From Desulfofarcimen acetoxidans DSM 771 (GTDB taxonomy: Bacteria > Bacillota > Desulfotomaculia > Desulfotomaculales > Desulfofarciminaceae): a DNA stretch of 64,000 nt. Within the stretch, counting starts at the first letter, position 1, and the number at the start of each line of letters is the position of its first letter. This document shows, one piece after another, positions 55,000 to 64,000 of this stretch. The notes beneath the pieces are model-generated. The model worked only from the letters and a program-made list of their open reading frames with translations. It was not told where the DNA came from and searched no databases. Made by a program: the position numbers and the translations under genes. Location of the stretch: NCBI RefSeq assembly GCF_000024205.1, contig NC_013216.1, positions 1,240,001 to 1,304,000 of the forward strand, given 5' to 3'.

Positions 55000-55950
55000 A
55001 TGGCTGTTAATATCGTTAAAGATAGCTATAAAAGTAAAGTCGTAGAAATAACCGTAGGTACAGAAGCAAATGCCATAAAAATTGGTGGAGATTCTACATT
55101 ACCGTTTTTGCACTTTGAAGGCGAAATGCCGAATAAGCAGGTTCTTTGTTTAGAAGTATTCGATATGGTACCGGAAGGATGGCCGGAAAACCTTACTGCT
55201 GCATATGAGGGTGTAATGAGCGATCCTGTTGCCTGGGCTAAAAAGTGTGTGGAATATGGTGCTGATATGGTAGCTCTGCGTTTAATGAGCGCTCATCCTG
55301 ACAACAGTGATACATCTCCTGAAGATGCCGCTAAAACAGCTAAGGCTGTAGCTGACGCTATAAGTGTTCCCATGATTGTTGTGGGTTGTGGTGTTGAAGA
55401 GAAAGATGCAAAAGTTCTGGAAGCAGTAGCCGAAGCATTAGCAGGTAAGACCTGTATACTCGGTAATGCAACTAATGAAAATTTCAAGTCAATAACCGGT
55501 GCTTGCATGGTTTACGGTCACAGTGTAGTATCTCAAAGTCCTTTGGATATTAACTTGGCCAAGCAAATGAACATTTTGATGACTGAAATGGGTCTTCCCA
55601 ATGAGCGTATTGTAATGGATCCGCTGAGCGGTGCTGTTGGCTACGGTATTGAATATGCTTACTCTATCATGGAAAGAGCGCGCCTTGGTGCTCTTATGGG
55701 CGACAAAATGCTTGGCAACCCTGTAATAGCTTATGTAGGCCAAGAAACCTGGAAGGCTAAAGAATCAAAAGCTTCTGTAGAAGAGTTTCCTGAGTGGGGC
55801 GAGCAGGCTAAACGCTCTATTCTCTGGGAAGTTGTTACCGCATGTACTTTAGCACAAGCAGGTGCTGCAATATTTGTATTGCGTCACCCTGAGTCCTTAA
55901 AACAGTTGAGGGTACATTTTGCTAAAATGATGGAATCAAACGCTTATTAA
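55000..55950 (+). CDS. acsD: Corrinoid iron-sulfur protein, small subunit
   Basis: TIM-barrel partner of AcsC; together they hold the cobamide between barrel and corrinoid domain. It has 316 residues with VVGCGVEEKDAKVLEAVAEAL, LGNATNENFKSI, MDPLSGAVGYGIEY, GNPVIAYVGQETWKAKE. ATG after AAAGGAGCGGG. Intact and of usual length. It is followed by the methyltransferase that charges it. Confidence 0.96.
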   Translation: MAVNIVKDSYKSKVVEITVGTEANAIKIGGDSTLPFLHFEGEMPNKQVLCLEVFDMVPEGWPENLTAAYEGVMSDPVAWAKKCVEYGADMVALRLMSAHPDNSDTSPEDAAKTAKAVADAISVPMIVVGCGVEEKDAKVLEAVAEALAGKTCILGNATNENFKSITGACMVYGHSVVSQSPLDINLAKQMNILMTEMGLPNERIVMDPLSGAVGYGIEYAYSIMERARLGALMGDKMLGNPVIAYVGQETWKAKESKASVEEFPEWGEQAKRSILWEVVTACTLAQAGAAIFVLRHPESLKQLRVHFAKMMESNAY

Positions 55951-55971
55951 AATATTATATTTAGAAAATAA

Positions 55972-56790
<819 letters not shown>

Positions 56791-56813
56791 TCATTATTAA
56801 GATTTTATGTTCT

Positions 56814-56850
56814 CCATTAAAGGCGGTAACTACAGTTACCGCCTTTAATG
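56814..56850 (+). terminator. Terminator after acsE
   Basis: CATTAAAGGCGGTAAC, TACA loop, GTTACCGCCTTTAATG: a 16-bp perfect stem with a short T-containing tail, 24 bases after acsE. Confidence 0.85.
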
Positions 56851-57170
56851 TTTAAAATTATAAGCAATTGACAGCTATTATGATAAATATTATACTAATG
56901 CCTAGGTATGTCCCCCTTAAGAGTCGGCAAATAAATACTCATTAATTATAAGTATAACTTATTGACAAAATAGTCAATAATTATTTATTGCTTGAAAGGA
57001 TAACATTTTTCTAAAATATTTCATCATAAAAATTTATAATTTTTTAAAAATAAATGAAGGAAAAGCTTTGACATTTAGAGAATTCTTAAGGGGATTTTAG
57101 TTTAAGACGGAGGTGAAACGGCTAAAAGACCCTAAACAGTCAGCTAGGGGTTGTGTGCTGCTGGACTTAA

Positions 57171-57216
57171 TTTAAATTATTCTAAGTAAAAAGTTTAAAT
57201 TATTCTAAGTAAAAAG
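57171..57216 (+). repeat. Two perfect 23-base tandem copies
   Basis: The unit TTTAAATTATTCTAAGTAAAAAG occurs twice head to tail in the leader region before hdrA (57171-57193 and 57194-57216). It may be a regulator-binding array or slippage product. Confidence 0.9.
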
Positions 57217-57253
57217 TGTCAAAAGATATTATAGTAATAAAAAGTTTGGCTGT

Positions 57254-57300
57254 CCGGTTATGTCTCTTAAATATGAGATAGCCGGTAACCAAAATTATCT
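57254..57300 (+). promoter_or_regulatory. Leader hairpin before hdrA
   Basis: CCGGTTAT..CTC pairs with GAG.ATAGCCGG around an AT-rich loop, followed within 15 bases by ATCTTTTTT. The shape of an attenuator or weak terminator, 45 bases before the hdrA start. The 554 bases between acsE and hdrA hold otherwise only the acsE terminator, the 23-base repeats and no credible gene. Confidence 0.5.
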
Positions 57301-57344
57301 TTTTTATGAGACGCTGATACTAGGAGGACGGATGTGATGCTTAC

Positions 57345-60300
57345 ATGAGTACATCAAAACCAGTAACCGGGTCTGTATTAGTAGTGGGTGGCGGTATCGC
57401 CGGGATTCAGGCGTCGCTTGATTTGGCTGAGTCAGGCTTTTATGTCTACTTAGTTGAGAAAACACCTGCTATCGGTGGGGTTATGCCTATGCTGGATAAG
57501 ACCTTCCCGACCAACGATTGTTCAATGTGTATTCTCTCACCCAAACTGGTTGAGTGTGGTGGGCACTTGAATGTGGATGTAATGACCACCTCAGTAGTTC
57601 AAGACATTAAAGGTGAACCGGGTAATTTTACAGTTACTATCTTAAAAAAGGCAAGATTCATTGATCCATTAAAATGTACCGGTTGTGGATCTTGTGTTGA
57701 GGTATGCCCGAAGAAAGTTACTGACGAATTTGATCAAGGATTACGTGATCGCAGATCAATTTACAAACCTTATGCGCAAGCATTTCCAAATGCTTTTGCA
57801 ATTGATGGCAGCAGTTGTTTGAAGATTAAAAAACCAAAAGCTTGCGGTAAATGTCTGGAAGTATGTCAGGCTGGGGCTATTGACCACACAATGCAAGACG
57901 AAATAGTAGAAATTAATGTCGGTTCCGTTATTTTATGCCCTGGTTTTGAAAAGTTTGATGCCAAACTTTTATCCTACTATGGTTATGGAAAATTTGCCGG
58001 TGTTGTTACAAGTTTGGAGTTTGAGCGTTTGCTCAGTGCTTCTGGTCCTTTCGGCGGTCATTTAATCAGACCTGCTGATGAAAGGGAACCTAAAAAGGTT
58101 GCCTGGATCCAGTGTGTTGGATCCAGAAATGAAAAAGAAGGTTGCGGCTACTGTTCTGCAGTTTGCTGTATGTATGCTATTAAAGAAGCTGTAATTGCCA
58201 AAGAGCATGCTCATTATCCGTTGGATACTACAATATTCTTTATGGATATGCGTACCTATGGTAAGGATTTCGAAAAATACTATAACAGAGCTAAAGAAGA
58301 GCATGGCGTAAAATTTGTTCGCTCCAGAATTTATGAAGTTACCGAAAATGAAGACAAAAACTTAGTTATCAGATATTCTAATGAAGATGGTACTATTACC
58401 ACTGACGTTTTTGATATGGTAGTTCTTTCAATTGGACTAAAACCAAATTCAGATATGGTGGAACTGGCTAATAAAGTTGGTATTGAGCTTAACAAGTACA
58501 ATTTCTGTGAGGCAAAAGAACTTACCGGAGTCGAAACATCTAAAGAAGGTATCTATGTAGCCGGTGCTTTCAGTGGCCCCAGAGATATTCCGGAGACAGT
58601 TATTGAAGCCAGTGCTGCTGCAGGAGCATGCGCAGTTCAACTTGCATCAGCCCGTGGTACATTGATTAAAACTATGGAATATCCAGAGGAAATAAATGTA
58701 TATGGTGAGATACCTAGAACCGGTGTATTTATTTGCCACTGCGGTATTAACATAGGTGGCGTGGTAAATGTTCCGAGTGCTGTTGAATATGCCAAAACAC
58801 TACCTGGTGTAGTTTATGCTCAGGAGAGTCTGTATGTTTGTTCACAAGATGCTCAGGTGCAGATAAAAGAAAAGATTGCAGAATATAATTTAAACCGTGT
58901 TGTTGTAGCTTCTTGCACTCCGAGAACTCATGAGCCGCTTTTCCAAAAAACCTTACATGAAGCTGGTCTTAACCCGTATTTATTCGAAATGGCCAACATT
59001 CGTGATCAGTGTTCCTGGGTACACATGCATGAGCCGGAAAAAGCTACTGTAAAAGCCAAAGACTTGGTGAAAATGGCTGTAGCTAAAGCCCAATTGCTAA
59101 CACCGTTATATGAGCAAGAACTTGATATGGATCACGGTGCTCTTGTTATCGGTGGCGGTGTTTCTGGAATGACTAACGCGTTAAATCTGGCTGAGCAAGG
59201 TTATAAAGTAAGCATAGTGGAAAGAACTGAAAAGCTGGGTGGCATAGCAAATCGTATAACCACTGGTTTTAAAGGCGAGGATATTAAAGGCTTTGTGGCT
59301 AATCTTGCAAGTAAGGTAAACAACCACGCAAATATAGATGTTTATCTGAACAGTGATTTAGCTGATGTTCATGGTTATCTGGGTAATTATTTGACTAAAC
59401 TGACCGATGGACAGGAAATTAAACACGGCGTAACTATTATTGCCAACGGTGGTATGGAATACAAACCTACAGAGTATCTGTATGGTGAAAATGATAGAGT
59501 TATTACGCAGTTGGAACTGGAAGAAGCTATGGTTTCCGGCGATGCTAAGGTGAAAGATGCCAAAAACTTTGTTCTGATCAACTGTGTTGGTTCACGTGAT
59601 AATGAAAGACCATATTGCAGTCGTGTTTGCTGTAATAAATCTATTAAATTAGCTCTGAAGATTAAAGAAAAGAACCCTGATGCCAATGTCTTTGTTTTGT
59701 ACCGTGACATCAGATCTTATGGTTTCTTTGAAGATAATTATCGTGAAGCAAGATGCAAAGGAGTTATCTTCATTCGTTATTCTGTTGACAATAAACCTGT
59801 AGTAGAGGCTGTCGGTGACGTTATAAAAGTTACTGTAACTGATCATGTACTAGGACAGCCGCTTGAAATAGAAGCTGATATTATCTGTTTAGCAGCTGCT
59901 ATAGTGCCGCAAAAGGATAACGGAAAATTATCTCAGTTCTTTAAGGTGCCTTTAAATGCTGATGGCTTCTTCCTTGAAGCACATTTAAAGCTTCGTCCGG
60001 TTGATTTTAGTACTGACGGTGTGTTTATGTGTGGTTTGTGCCATGGACCGAAATCAACTGAAGAAAACGTTGCTCAGGCCAAGGCTGCTGCTGCCAGAGC
60101 CGGTACTGCTTTAAGCAAAGAAAATGTACAGGCAGAAGGTAAAATTGCCAATATTAATAATAAAAAATGTGCAGGCTGCGGAGTTTGTGAATTGGTATGC
60201 CCGTCGAAGGCCATTGCCGTTGACACTGAGAAAATGATTGCCGTGGTTAACGAAGCTTTGTGTAAAGGTTGTGGAGCATGTGCTTCCTCCTGCCGTTGCG

Positions 60301-60362
60301 GTGCATTAAATATTAAGGGATTTACTAATGAGCAAATCGTAGCTATGATCAGTGCGCTTTAG
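57345..60362 (+). CDS. hdrA: HdrA-type flavoprotein, long (double FAD) form
   Basis: Electron-bifurcating flavin subunit of a heterodisulfide-reductase-like complex. It has 1005 residues with FAD motif VVGGGIAGIQASLDLAESG near residue 12, DCSMCILSPK, a ferredoxin set CTGCGSCVEVCPKK near 110 and CGKCLEVC near 165, FICHCGINIGG near 465, a second Rossmann motif VIGGGVSGMTNALNLAEQG near 600, and two C-terminal [4Fe-4S] motifs (CAGCGVCELVCPSKAI, CKGCGACASSCRCG). All conserved positions are Cys, none Sec. First gene of the Flx/Hdr unit. Confidence 0.93.
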   Translation: MSTSKPVTGSVLVVGGGIAGIQASLDLAESGFYVYLVEKTPAIGGVMPMLDKTFPTNDCSMCILSPKLVECGGHLNVDVMTTSVVQDIKGEPGNFTVTILKKARFIDPLKCTGCGSCVEVCPKKVTDEFDQGLRDRRSIYKPYAQAFPNAFAIDGSSCLKIKKPKACGKCLEVCQAGAIDHTMQDEIVEINVGSVILCPGFEKFDAKLLSYYGYGKFAGVVTSLEFERLLSASGPFGGHLIRPADEREPKKVAWIQCVGSRNEKEGCGYCSAVCCMYAIKEAVIAKEHAHYPLDTTIFFMDMRTYGKDFEKYYNRAKEEHGVKFVRSRIYEVTENEDKNLVIRYSNEDGTITTDVFDMVVLSIGLKPNSDMVELANKVGIELNKYNFCEAKELTGVETSKEGIYVAGAFSGPRDIPETVIEASAAAGACAVQLASARGTLIKTMEYPEEINVYGEIPRTGVFICHCGINIGGVVNVPSAVEYAKTLPGVVYAQESLYVCSQDAQVQIKEKIAEYNLNRVVVASCTPRTHEPLFQKTLHEAGLNPYLFEMANIRDQCSWVHMHEPEKATVKAKDLVKMAVAKAQLLTPLYEQELDMDHGALVIGGGVSGMTNALNLAEQGYKVSIVERTEKLGGIANRITTGFKGEDIKGFVANLASKVNNHANIDVYLNSDLADVHGYLGNYLTKLTDGQEIKHGVTIIANGGMEYKPTEYLYGENDRVITQLELEEAMVSGDAKVKDAKNFVLINCVGSRDNERPYCSRVCCNKSIKLALKIKEKNPDANVFVLYRDIRSYGFFEDNYREARCKGVIFIRYSVDNKPVVEAVGDVIKVTVTDHVLGQPLEIEADIICLAAAIVPQKDNGKLSQFFKVPLNADGFFLEAHLKLRPVDFSTDGVFMCGLCHGPKSTEENVAQAKAAAARAGTALSKENVQAEGKIANINNKKCAGCGVCELVCPSKAIAVDTEKMIAVVNEALCKGCGACASSCRCGALNIKGFTNEQIVAMISAL

Positions 60363-60380
60363 TTAAAGGGGGTTATGTAA

Positions 60381-60815
60381 ATGGAGTCAAAGGAATTTGA
60401 ACCCAAAATAATTGCCTTTCTCTGCAACTGGTGTAGTTACGCCGGTGCAGATTTGGCTGGTGTTGGCAGAATTCAGTATCCTCCCAACATTCGTGTAATT
60501 CGTATACCTTGTTCCGGTAGAATTAATCCCCTCTTCATTTTTGCCGGGTTAAGAAGCGGAGCAGACGCGATTTTAACATCTGGGTGACACCCTGGTGACT
60601 GTCACTATGTTAGTGGCAATCTTGTAGCACGTAGGAAATTTGCGCTTATGAAAAGCCTTTTGGATTTCATGGGTGTTGAAGAAGATAGGGTGAACTTCTC
60701 CTGGGTATCTGCGGCAGAAGGTGGAAGATTTGCTGAGTTGGTTACTAAAGTTACCGACAGGGTAAAAGAAATTGGTCCCAATAACGGGATAATGAAAAAG
60801 CGGATTGAGGTGTAG
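60381..60815 (+). CDS. mvhD: MvhD/FlxD-type [2Fe-2S] electron-transfer subunit, selenoprotein with in-frame UGA
   Basis: Conducts electrons between the flavin oxidoreductase and HdrA. The 144-residue product needs readthrough of UGA at 60585-60587 (residue 69): before it KIIAFLCNWCSYAGADLAGVGRI in parts and VIRIPCSGR; after it HPGDCHYVSGNLVARRK, i.e. GUHPGDCHY where the family has GCHPGDCHY. The downstream frame stays open to TAG at 60815, three bases before the next gene. A hairpin (60601-60617) follows the UGA and tRNA-Sec is encoded at 18630-18727. Archaeal VhuD has Sec in this family. Not a pseudogene. Confidence 0.92.
60595..60620 (+). promoter_or_regulatory. Bacterial SECIS-like hairpin downstream of the UGA
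   Basis: GTCACTA (60601-60607) and TAGTGGC (60611-60617) pair with one G-U around the loop TGT; one more T-A extends it. The loop starts 20 bases after the UGA and has a G among its first two bases, in line with the known bacterial SECIS pattern. It overlaps codons for the conserved CHYVSG. Confidence 0.65.
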
Positions 60816-60818
60816 CGG

Positions 60819-61772
60819 ATGCAAAATTTATCAAATAAAATTCAAGACGCTGCCAAGAAACTGTTGGAGGAGAAAAAAGTAGACGTGGTTATTGGCTTTG
60901 AGCAAGGTAGTCTACCTCTCCGCAGCACCCCTTATTTCGCTAGGACACCGGAAGAAACTGCAAATTTGATTTGGAACAGTGGTTGTGAGAATAACCTAGC
61001 GAATTATCTTCGCAAAAGAAGCGACAAAGTTGCTGTTGTTGCTAAAGGGTGCGATGTAAGATCAATAGTTGTTCTGGTAAAAGAAAACCAGATTAATAGG
61101 GATAATTTATATATTATAGGTATCCCCTGCAGCGGCATGATTGATCAAAATAAAGTTAACGCAGCGGTAAATGGGAAAGAAATCAGCGAGGCTGCTGTAA
61201 ACGGTGATCAAGTGGTAATTAAGGGCGAGGGGTTTGAAACGACTGTTGCTCTTGCTGATATGATTCATGATTTTTGTAATGACTGCAAATATCCTACTCC
61301 GGTTATTTTCGACGAATTAATAGGTGAAAAAATTGTCGGCAAGGATAATGTCAGCTATGCTGAAATAGATGAGTTTGAAGCAAAGTCTCCTGCTGAGCGT
61401 CAGGCTTATCTGGCTGCTGAAATGAGCAAGTGTATCCGTTGTTATGCCTGTCGGAATGCTTGTCCTATGTGTTATTGCAGCGAGTGTTTTGTTGACTGCA
61501 ACACTCCTGAGTGGATCAGCAAGAGTATTGATGCAGGCGACAATTTGATTTTCCACGCTGTACGTGCACTTCACTTAGGTGGTCGCTGTGTTGATTGTGG
61601 TGCTTGTACAAGAGCTTGTCCCATGGGTGTAGATATCGGTAAATTAACCAGAAAGCTTGCCAAAGATGTTAAAGTGCTGTTTGACTATGAAGCAGGTGTA
61701 AGTCTGGAAGAGAAATGCGCTTTAAGCACATTTACCGGGGATGATTCGGAAGAATTCTTGGTGAAGGAATGA
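60819..61772 (+). CDS. Fe-S subunit FlxC-like (F420-hydrogenase-beta-type plus 2[4Fe-4S])
   Basis: The 317-residue protein has an N-terminal domain like the beta subunits of F420-reducing enzymes (VVAKGCDVRSIVVLVKENQI, IGIPCSGMID), and two C-terminal ferredoxin sets: CIRCYACRNACPMCYCSECFVDC near residue 206 and CVDCGACTRACPMG near 262. In Flx/Hdr complexes such a subunit carries electrons between FlxB/FlxA and HdrABC. The start is three bases after mvhD. Assignment to FlxC rests on position and cluster content. Confidence 0.8.
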   Translation: MQNLSNKIQDAAKKLLEEKKVDVVIGFEQGSLPLRSTPYFARTPEETANLIWNSGCENNLANYLRKRSDKVAVVAKGCDVRSIVVLVKENQINRDNLYIIGIPCSGMIDQNKVNAAVNGKEISEAAVNGDQVVIKGEGFETTVALADMIHDFCNDCKYPTPVIFDELIGEKIVGKDNVSYAEIDEFEAKSPAERQAYLAAEMSKCIRCYACRNACPMCYCSECFVDCNTPEWISKSIDAGDNLIFHAVRALHLGGRCVDCGACTRACPMGVDIGKLTRKLAKDVKVLFDYEAGVSLEEKCALSTFTGDDSEEFLVKE

Positions 61773-61782
61773 GGTGAAAAGG

Positions 61783-62814
61783 ATGAAAATTAGCAAAAAC
61801 GGGGTTGCCAGTTTATTGGACAGCTTGCTAGGTGACTATCTTGTGTTTGCTCCTGTTGATGAGTTGGGTAATATGCGTTTTTTACCGATCAAATCAGGTG
61901 CTGATGCCAAATTAGATTACAGTAATACTAAAAAGCCACCCAAAGAAATCCTTTTTCCTCAGTCCGAAAAACTATTTAGTTATGCTGTGGTAAATGACGG
62001 TGTAAGGGTGGAAGAGAATTTTGCCGATAAGAAGATTGTTGCTTTCGGTGTGCGTCCCTGTGATGCCAAAAGCATTTCCTTATTAGATAAAGTGTTTGAT
62101 AATGATAAGTATCAAGATCCTTATTATTTCAATAAGCGTAACAATTTGATTGTAGTAGGTTTAGCCTGTAACGATCCGGCAAGTACATGTTTTTGTACTT
62201 CCTTCGGTATCGGGCCTTTCTCTACTGATGGCAGCGATGTTATGCTGGTGGATATCGGTGATGATTATATTGTGCAAACAGTTACCGAAAAGGGCAAAGA
62301 ATTTGTAGCTAAGCTTTCTCTTACCGAAGAATGCGATGCCGATAAGGATGCAATTGTGAAGGCCAGTGCTGCTGCAAACGCTAAGATCACCAGCAAGGTG
62401 GAAATTTCCGGTCTTAAGGAAAAACTCGACAATATGTTTGAAGACAGCATCTGGAGTTCTATTCACGAGAAATGTCTGGGCTGCGGAACCTGTACTTATT
62501 TCTGCCCGACCTGCCACTGCTTTGATCTAATTGACGAGGCAGTTGATGTAAACGGTTGTCGCGTAAGAAACTGGGATTCCTGCATGTTCCCGCTCTTTAC
62601 TTTACATGGATCAGGTCATAACCCAAGAACCTCAGGTAAGGAACGCTATCGCCAGCGTGTTATGCACAAGTTCAGGTATTTCGTAGAAAACGTAAATGAA
62701 ACTGCTTGTGTTGGCTGTGGCAGATGCATTAAGAACTGTCCTGTTAATCTGGATATCCGTCAAGTAATAAGTTCAATTCAAGCTAAGAACATTGAAGCGG
62801 GGGTGGCAAAATAA
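61783..62814 (+). CDS. Fe-S subunit FlxB-like (AsrA/HydB family)
   Basis: The 343-residue protein is of the anaerobic sulfite reductase subunit A / hydrogenase beta family: VFAPVDELGNMRF, IVAFGVRPCDAKSISLLDKVF, CNDPASTCFCTSFG, and two [4Fe-4S] motifs CLGCGTCTYFCPTCHCFD and CVGCGRCIKNCPVNLD with RNWDSCMFPLFTLH between. It pairs with the FAD/NAD subunit downstream (TAATG overlap). ATG 61783 has a GAGGTGAAAAGG site. FlxB of the FlxABCD-HdrABC complex is the best match of context; a free sulfite reductase subunit is less likely without asrC. Confidence 0.85.
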   Translation: MKISKNGVASLLDSLLGDYLVFAPVDELGNMRFLPIKSGADAKLDYSNTKKPPKEILFPQSEKLFSYAVVNDGVRVEENFADKKIVAFGVRPCDAKSISLLDKVFDNDKYQDPYYFNKRNNLIVVGLACNDPASTCFCTSFGIGPFSTDGSDVMLVDIGDDYIVQTVTEKGKEFVAKLSLTEECDADKDAIVKASAAANAKITSKVEISGLKEKLDNMFEDSIWSSIHEKCLGCGTCTYFCPTCHCFDLIDEAVDVNGCRVRNWDSCMFPLFTLHGSGHNPRTSGKERYRQRVMHKFRYFVENVNETACVGCGRCIKNCPVNLDIRQVISSIQAKNIEAGVAK

Positions 62815-63653
62815 TGAATAATCCTTATCTGCCGCTGCCGATGAGGCTGGAGAAAAACTTCATTGAAACCGAAGATAAAAATATTCGTACCTTTACATTA
62901 ACTTTTGTTAATAAAGAGGATGAGGAAAAATTCCAGTATATGCCCGGTCAATTTGCTGAAGTTTGTGTATATGGCAAGGGCGAAGCACCATTCGGTATTG
63001 CCAGTTCGCCGACAGAACCCGGCAAGCTAGTTTTTTCTGTTATGAAGGTAGGTAAAGTTACTACTGCTCTTCATGATATGCCTGAAGGAACTCTTTTGGG
63101 TGTGCGTGGCCCATTAGGTAATTATTATCCCCTAGAGGAAATTGAGGGGAAGGATTTGGTTATTGTCGGCGGTGGTTTTGCATATACCACTCTTCGTTCA
63201 ACAATAGCTTATATACTCAATGAAAAAAACAGAGCGCGTTTTGGTAAGTTGACTGTTATTTATGGTGCCAGAAACCCTGGCTTATTCCTCTATAAAGATG
63301 AAATAGCCGAGTGGCAAAAGCGGGATGACATTGAGTTTATTACCACTATTGACCGTGAAGTTCCCGGTTGGACAGGTCGGGTTGGTTTTATACCCGCAGT
63401 TACCGAACAGGTAGCACCCAGCTCGGAAAACTCCTACGCAATTGTTTGCGGCCCGCCGGTTATGATTAAGTTTACTTTGCCGGTATTGGAAAAGCTAGGT
63501 TTCCCCCCAGAGAGAATTGTCAACTCGCTGGAAAACAGAATGAAATGCGGTATCGGAATGTGCGGCCGTTGTAATGTCGGAAATAAGTTTGTTTGCAAAG
63601 ACGGTCCGGTATTTACACTGGCACAATTACAAAAACTGCCGGGCGAATATTAA
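62814..63653 (+). CDS. FAD/NAD(P)-binding oxidoreductase FlxA-like (AsrB/HydG family)
   Basis: NAD(P)H-oxidising entry subunit, 279 residues of ferredoxin-NADP reductase type: FAD-binding MPGQFAEVCVYGKGEAPFGIASSP, pyridine-nucleotide domain VIVGGGFAYTTLRS, VCGPPVMIKF, and C-terminal [2Fe-2S] ligands CGIGMCGRCNVGNKFVCKDGP. These motifs equal FlxA of sulfate reducers. With FlxB, FlxC, FlxD/MvhD and HdrA it suggests NAD(P)H-coupled electron bifurcation. It overlaps the flxB stop. Confidence 0.9.
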   Translation: MNNPYLPLPMRLEKNFIETEDKNIRTFTLTFVNKEDEEKFQYMPGQFAEVCVYGKGEAPFGIASSPTEPGKLVFSVMKVGKVTTALHDMPEGTLLGVRGPLGNYYPLEEIEGKDLVIVGGGFAYTTLRSTIAYILNEKNRARFGKLTVIYGARNPGLFLYKDEIAEWQKRDDIEFITTIDREVPGWTGRVGFIPAVTEQVAPSSENSYAIVCGPPVMIKFTLPVLEKLGFPPERIVNSLENRMKCGIGMCGRCNVGNKFVCKDGPVFTLAQLQKLPGEY

Positions 63654-63715
63654 AATTCGCCCCGGTTCTAAAATAAAAGTTTAATTGGCTTTAGAAGGGA
63701 GGAGTAATCCCGAAT

Positions 63716-64000
63716 ATGAGTACAGAAGTTATTAAGGCAGCAAAATTTGATCCTGCATTCAGAGCCGAGGTTGCCAATTTAGTTAAGGGTTTTGATTTCG
63801 GAAATTGCCTTGCCTGCGGTATGTGTACTGCCGGTTGTGCTTATTCTGATGTTCATGCGAACAATGATCCACGCAAGTTTTTGCGCAAACTTATCTTAGG
63901 CATGCGCGAGGAAGCAATGAATGATCCTTATTACTGGCTGTGTACAATGTGTGAGCGCTGCACAATTGAATGTCCGATGGGTATTAATGTAGCTGCTATA
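63716..64000 (+). CDS. hdrC: HdrC-type [4Fe-4S] subunit (N-terminal part, cut by window end)
   Basis: The frame starts at ATG 63716 after GAAGGGAGGAG and is open to the window end (95 codons seen). Two cluster motifs are visible, CLACGMCTAGCAYSD near residue 34 and CTMCERCTIECPMGI near 80, the standard HdrC pattern. HdrC transfers electrons between HdrA and HdrB; hdrB would be expected just to the right. Its presence shows that the HdrA here belongs to a full HdrABC. Confidence 0.9.
   Translation, partial: MSTEVIKAAKFDPAFRAEVANLVKGFDFGNCLACGMCTAGCAYSDVHANNDPRKFLRKLILGMREEAMNDPYYWLCTMCERCTIECPMGINVAAI

Noticed and set aside
60381-60587. A 68-residue truncated MvhD
   Set aside because: The stop is a UGA at a family Cys position, and conserved sequence continues in frame to 60815; selenocysteine explains it better.
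61783-63653. Anaerobic sulfite reductase AsrAB
   Set aside because: No asrC follows; the neighbours are HdrA, MvhD and HdrC, so FlxB/FlxA-like subunits fit better.

Overview
The window looks like a chromosome segment of an anaerobic, spore-forming, moderately AT-rich Firmicute of the Desulfotomaculum/Pelotomaculum/Moorella type (Peptococcaceae-like). This rests on a dprA-topA-trmFO-xerC-hslVU-codY block, the sporulation genes spoVT and a CotF-like coat gene, LysM spore/envelope-type proteins, a siroheme-dependent heme operon, and a complete CO dehydrogenase/acetyl-CoA synthase (Wood-Ljungdahl) cluster joined to heterodisulfide-reductase genes. The species is an inference; gene content and order fit an acetate-oxidising sulfate reducer or an acetogen.

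Layout. 1-7.8 kb: DNA uptake, topoisomerase, tRNA modification, recombinase, HslVU protease and CodY, all on the + strand and closed by a terminator. 8.6-13.3 kb: a minus-strand directon with a Gly-rich zinc ribbon, two NifX/MTH1175-type proteins (one with a long His-rich tail), two MinD-like ATPases with inserted ferredoxin domains, an Mrp/NBP35 ATPase and ClpP, resembling the gene set around the orange protein (ORP) of Desulfovibrio. 13.4-16.6 kb: an ABC-F ATPase and two divergent LysM proteins. 16.6-18.4 kb: an IS607-type element with intact serine transposase, a broken tnpB and a structured omega-RNA-like end. 18.6 kb: a selenocysteine tRNA. 19-26 kb: sporulation genes, cardiolipin synthase, MscS channel, polyprenyl diphosphate synthase. 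26-36 kb: a ten-gene operon that makes heme from glutamyl-tRNA by way of siroheme (AhbABCD route). 36-42 kb: a cyclase-family hydrolase, Rex, YjbQ, and a divergent MoxR / unknown / VWA module. 42-45 kb: a probable 6S RNA, eight tRNAs, a ferredoxin and a 49-residue small gene.

45.6-64 kb: cooC, acsA (CODH), acsB (ACS), acsC, the corrinoid reactivase gene, a second cooC, acsD and acsE, then a leader of about 550 bases and hdrA-mvhD/flxD-flxC-flxB-flxA-hdrC (the last cut by the window end). The first part makes acetyl-CoA from CO2, CoA and a methyl group carried on tetrahydrofolate and a corrinoid protein. The second part encodes an electron-bifurcating Flx/Hdr-type complex that probably links NAD(P)H, ferredoxin and a low-potential acceptor to that pathway.

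The clearest non-obvious feature is the mvhD/flxD gene at 60381-60815. It is interrupted by an in-frame UGA exactly where the family has a conserved Cys, a hairpin follows the UGA, and the window carries a tRNA-Sec 42 kb away. It is therefore read as a selenoprotein and not as a truncated gene. No CRISPR array, rRNA operon or prophage was seen.
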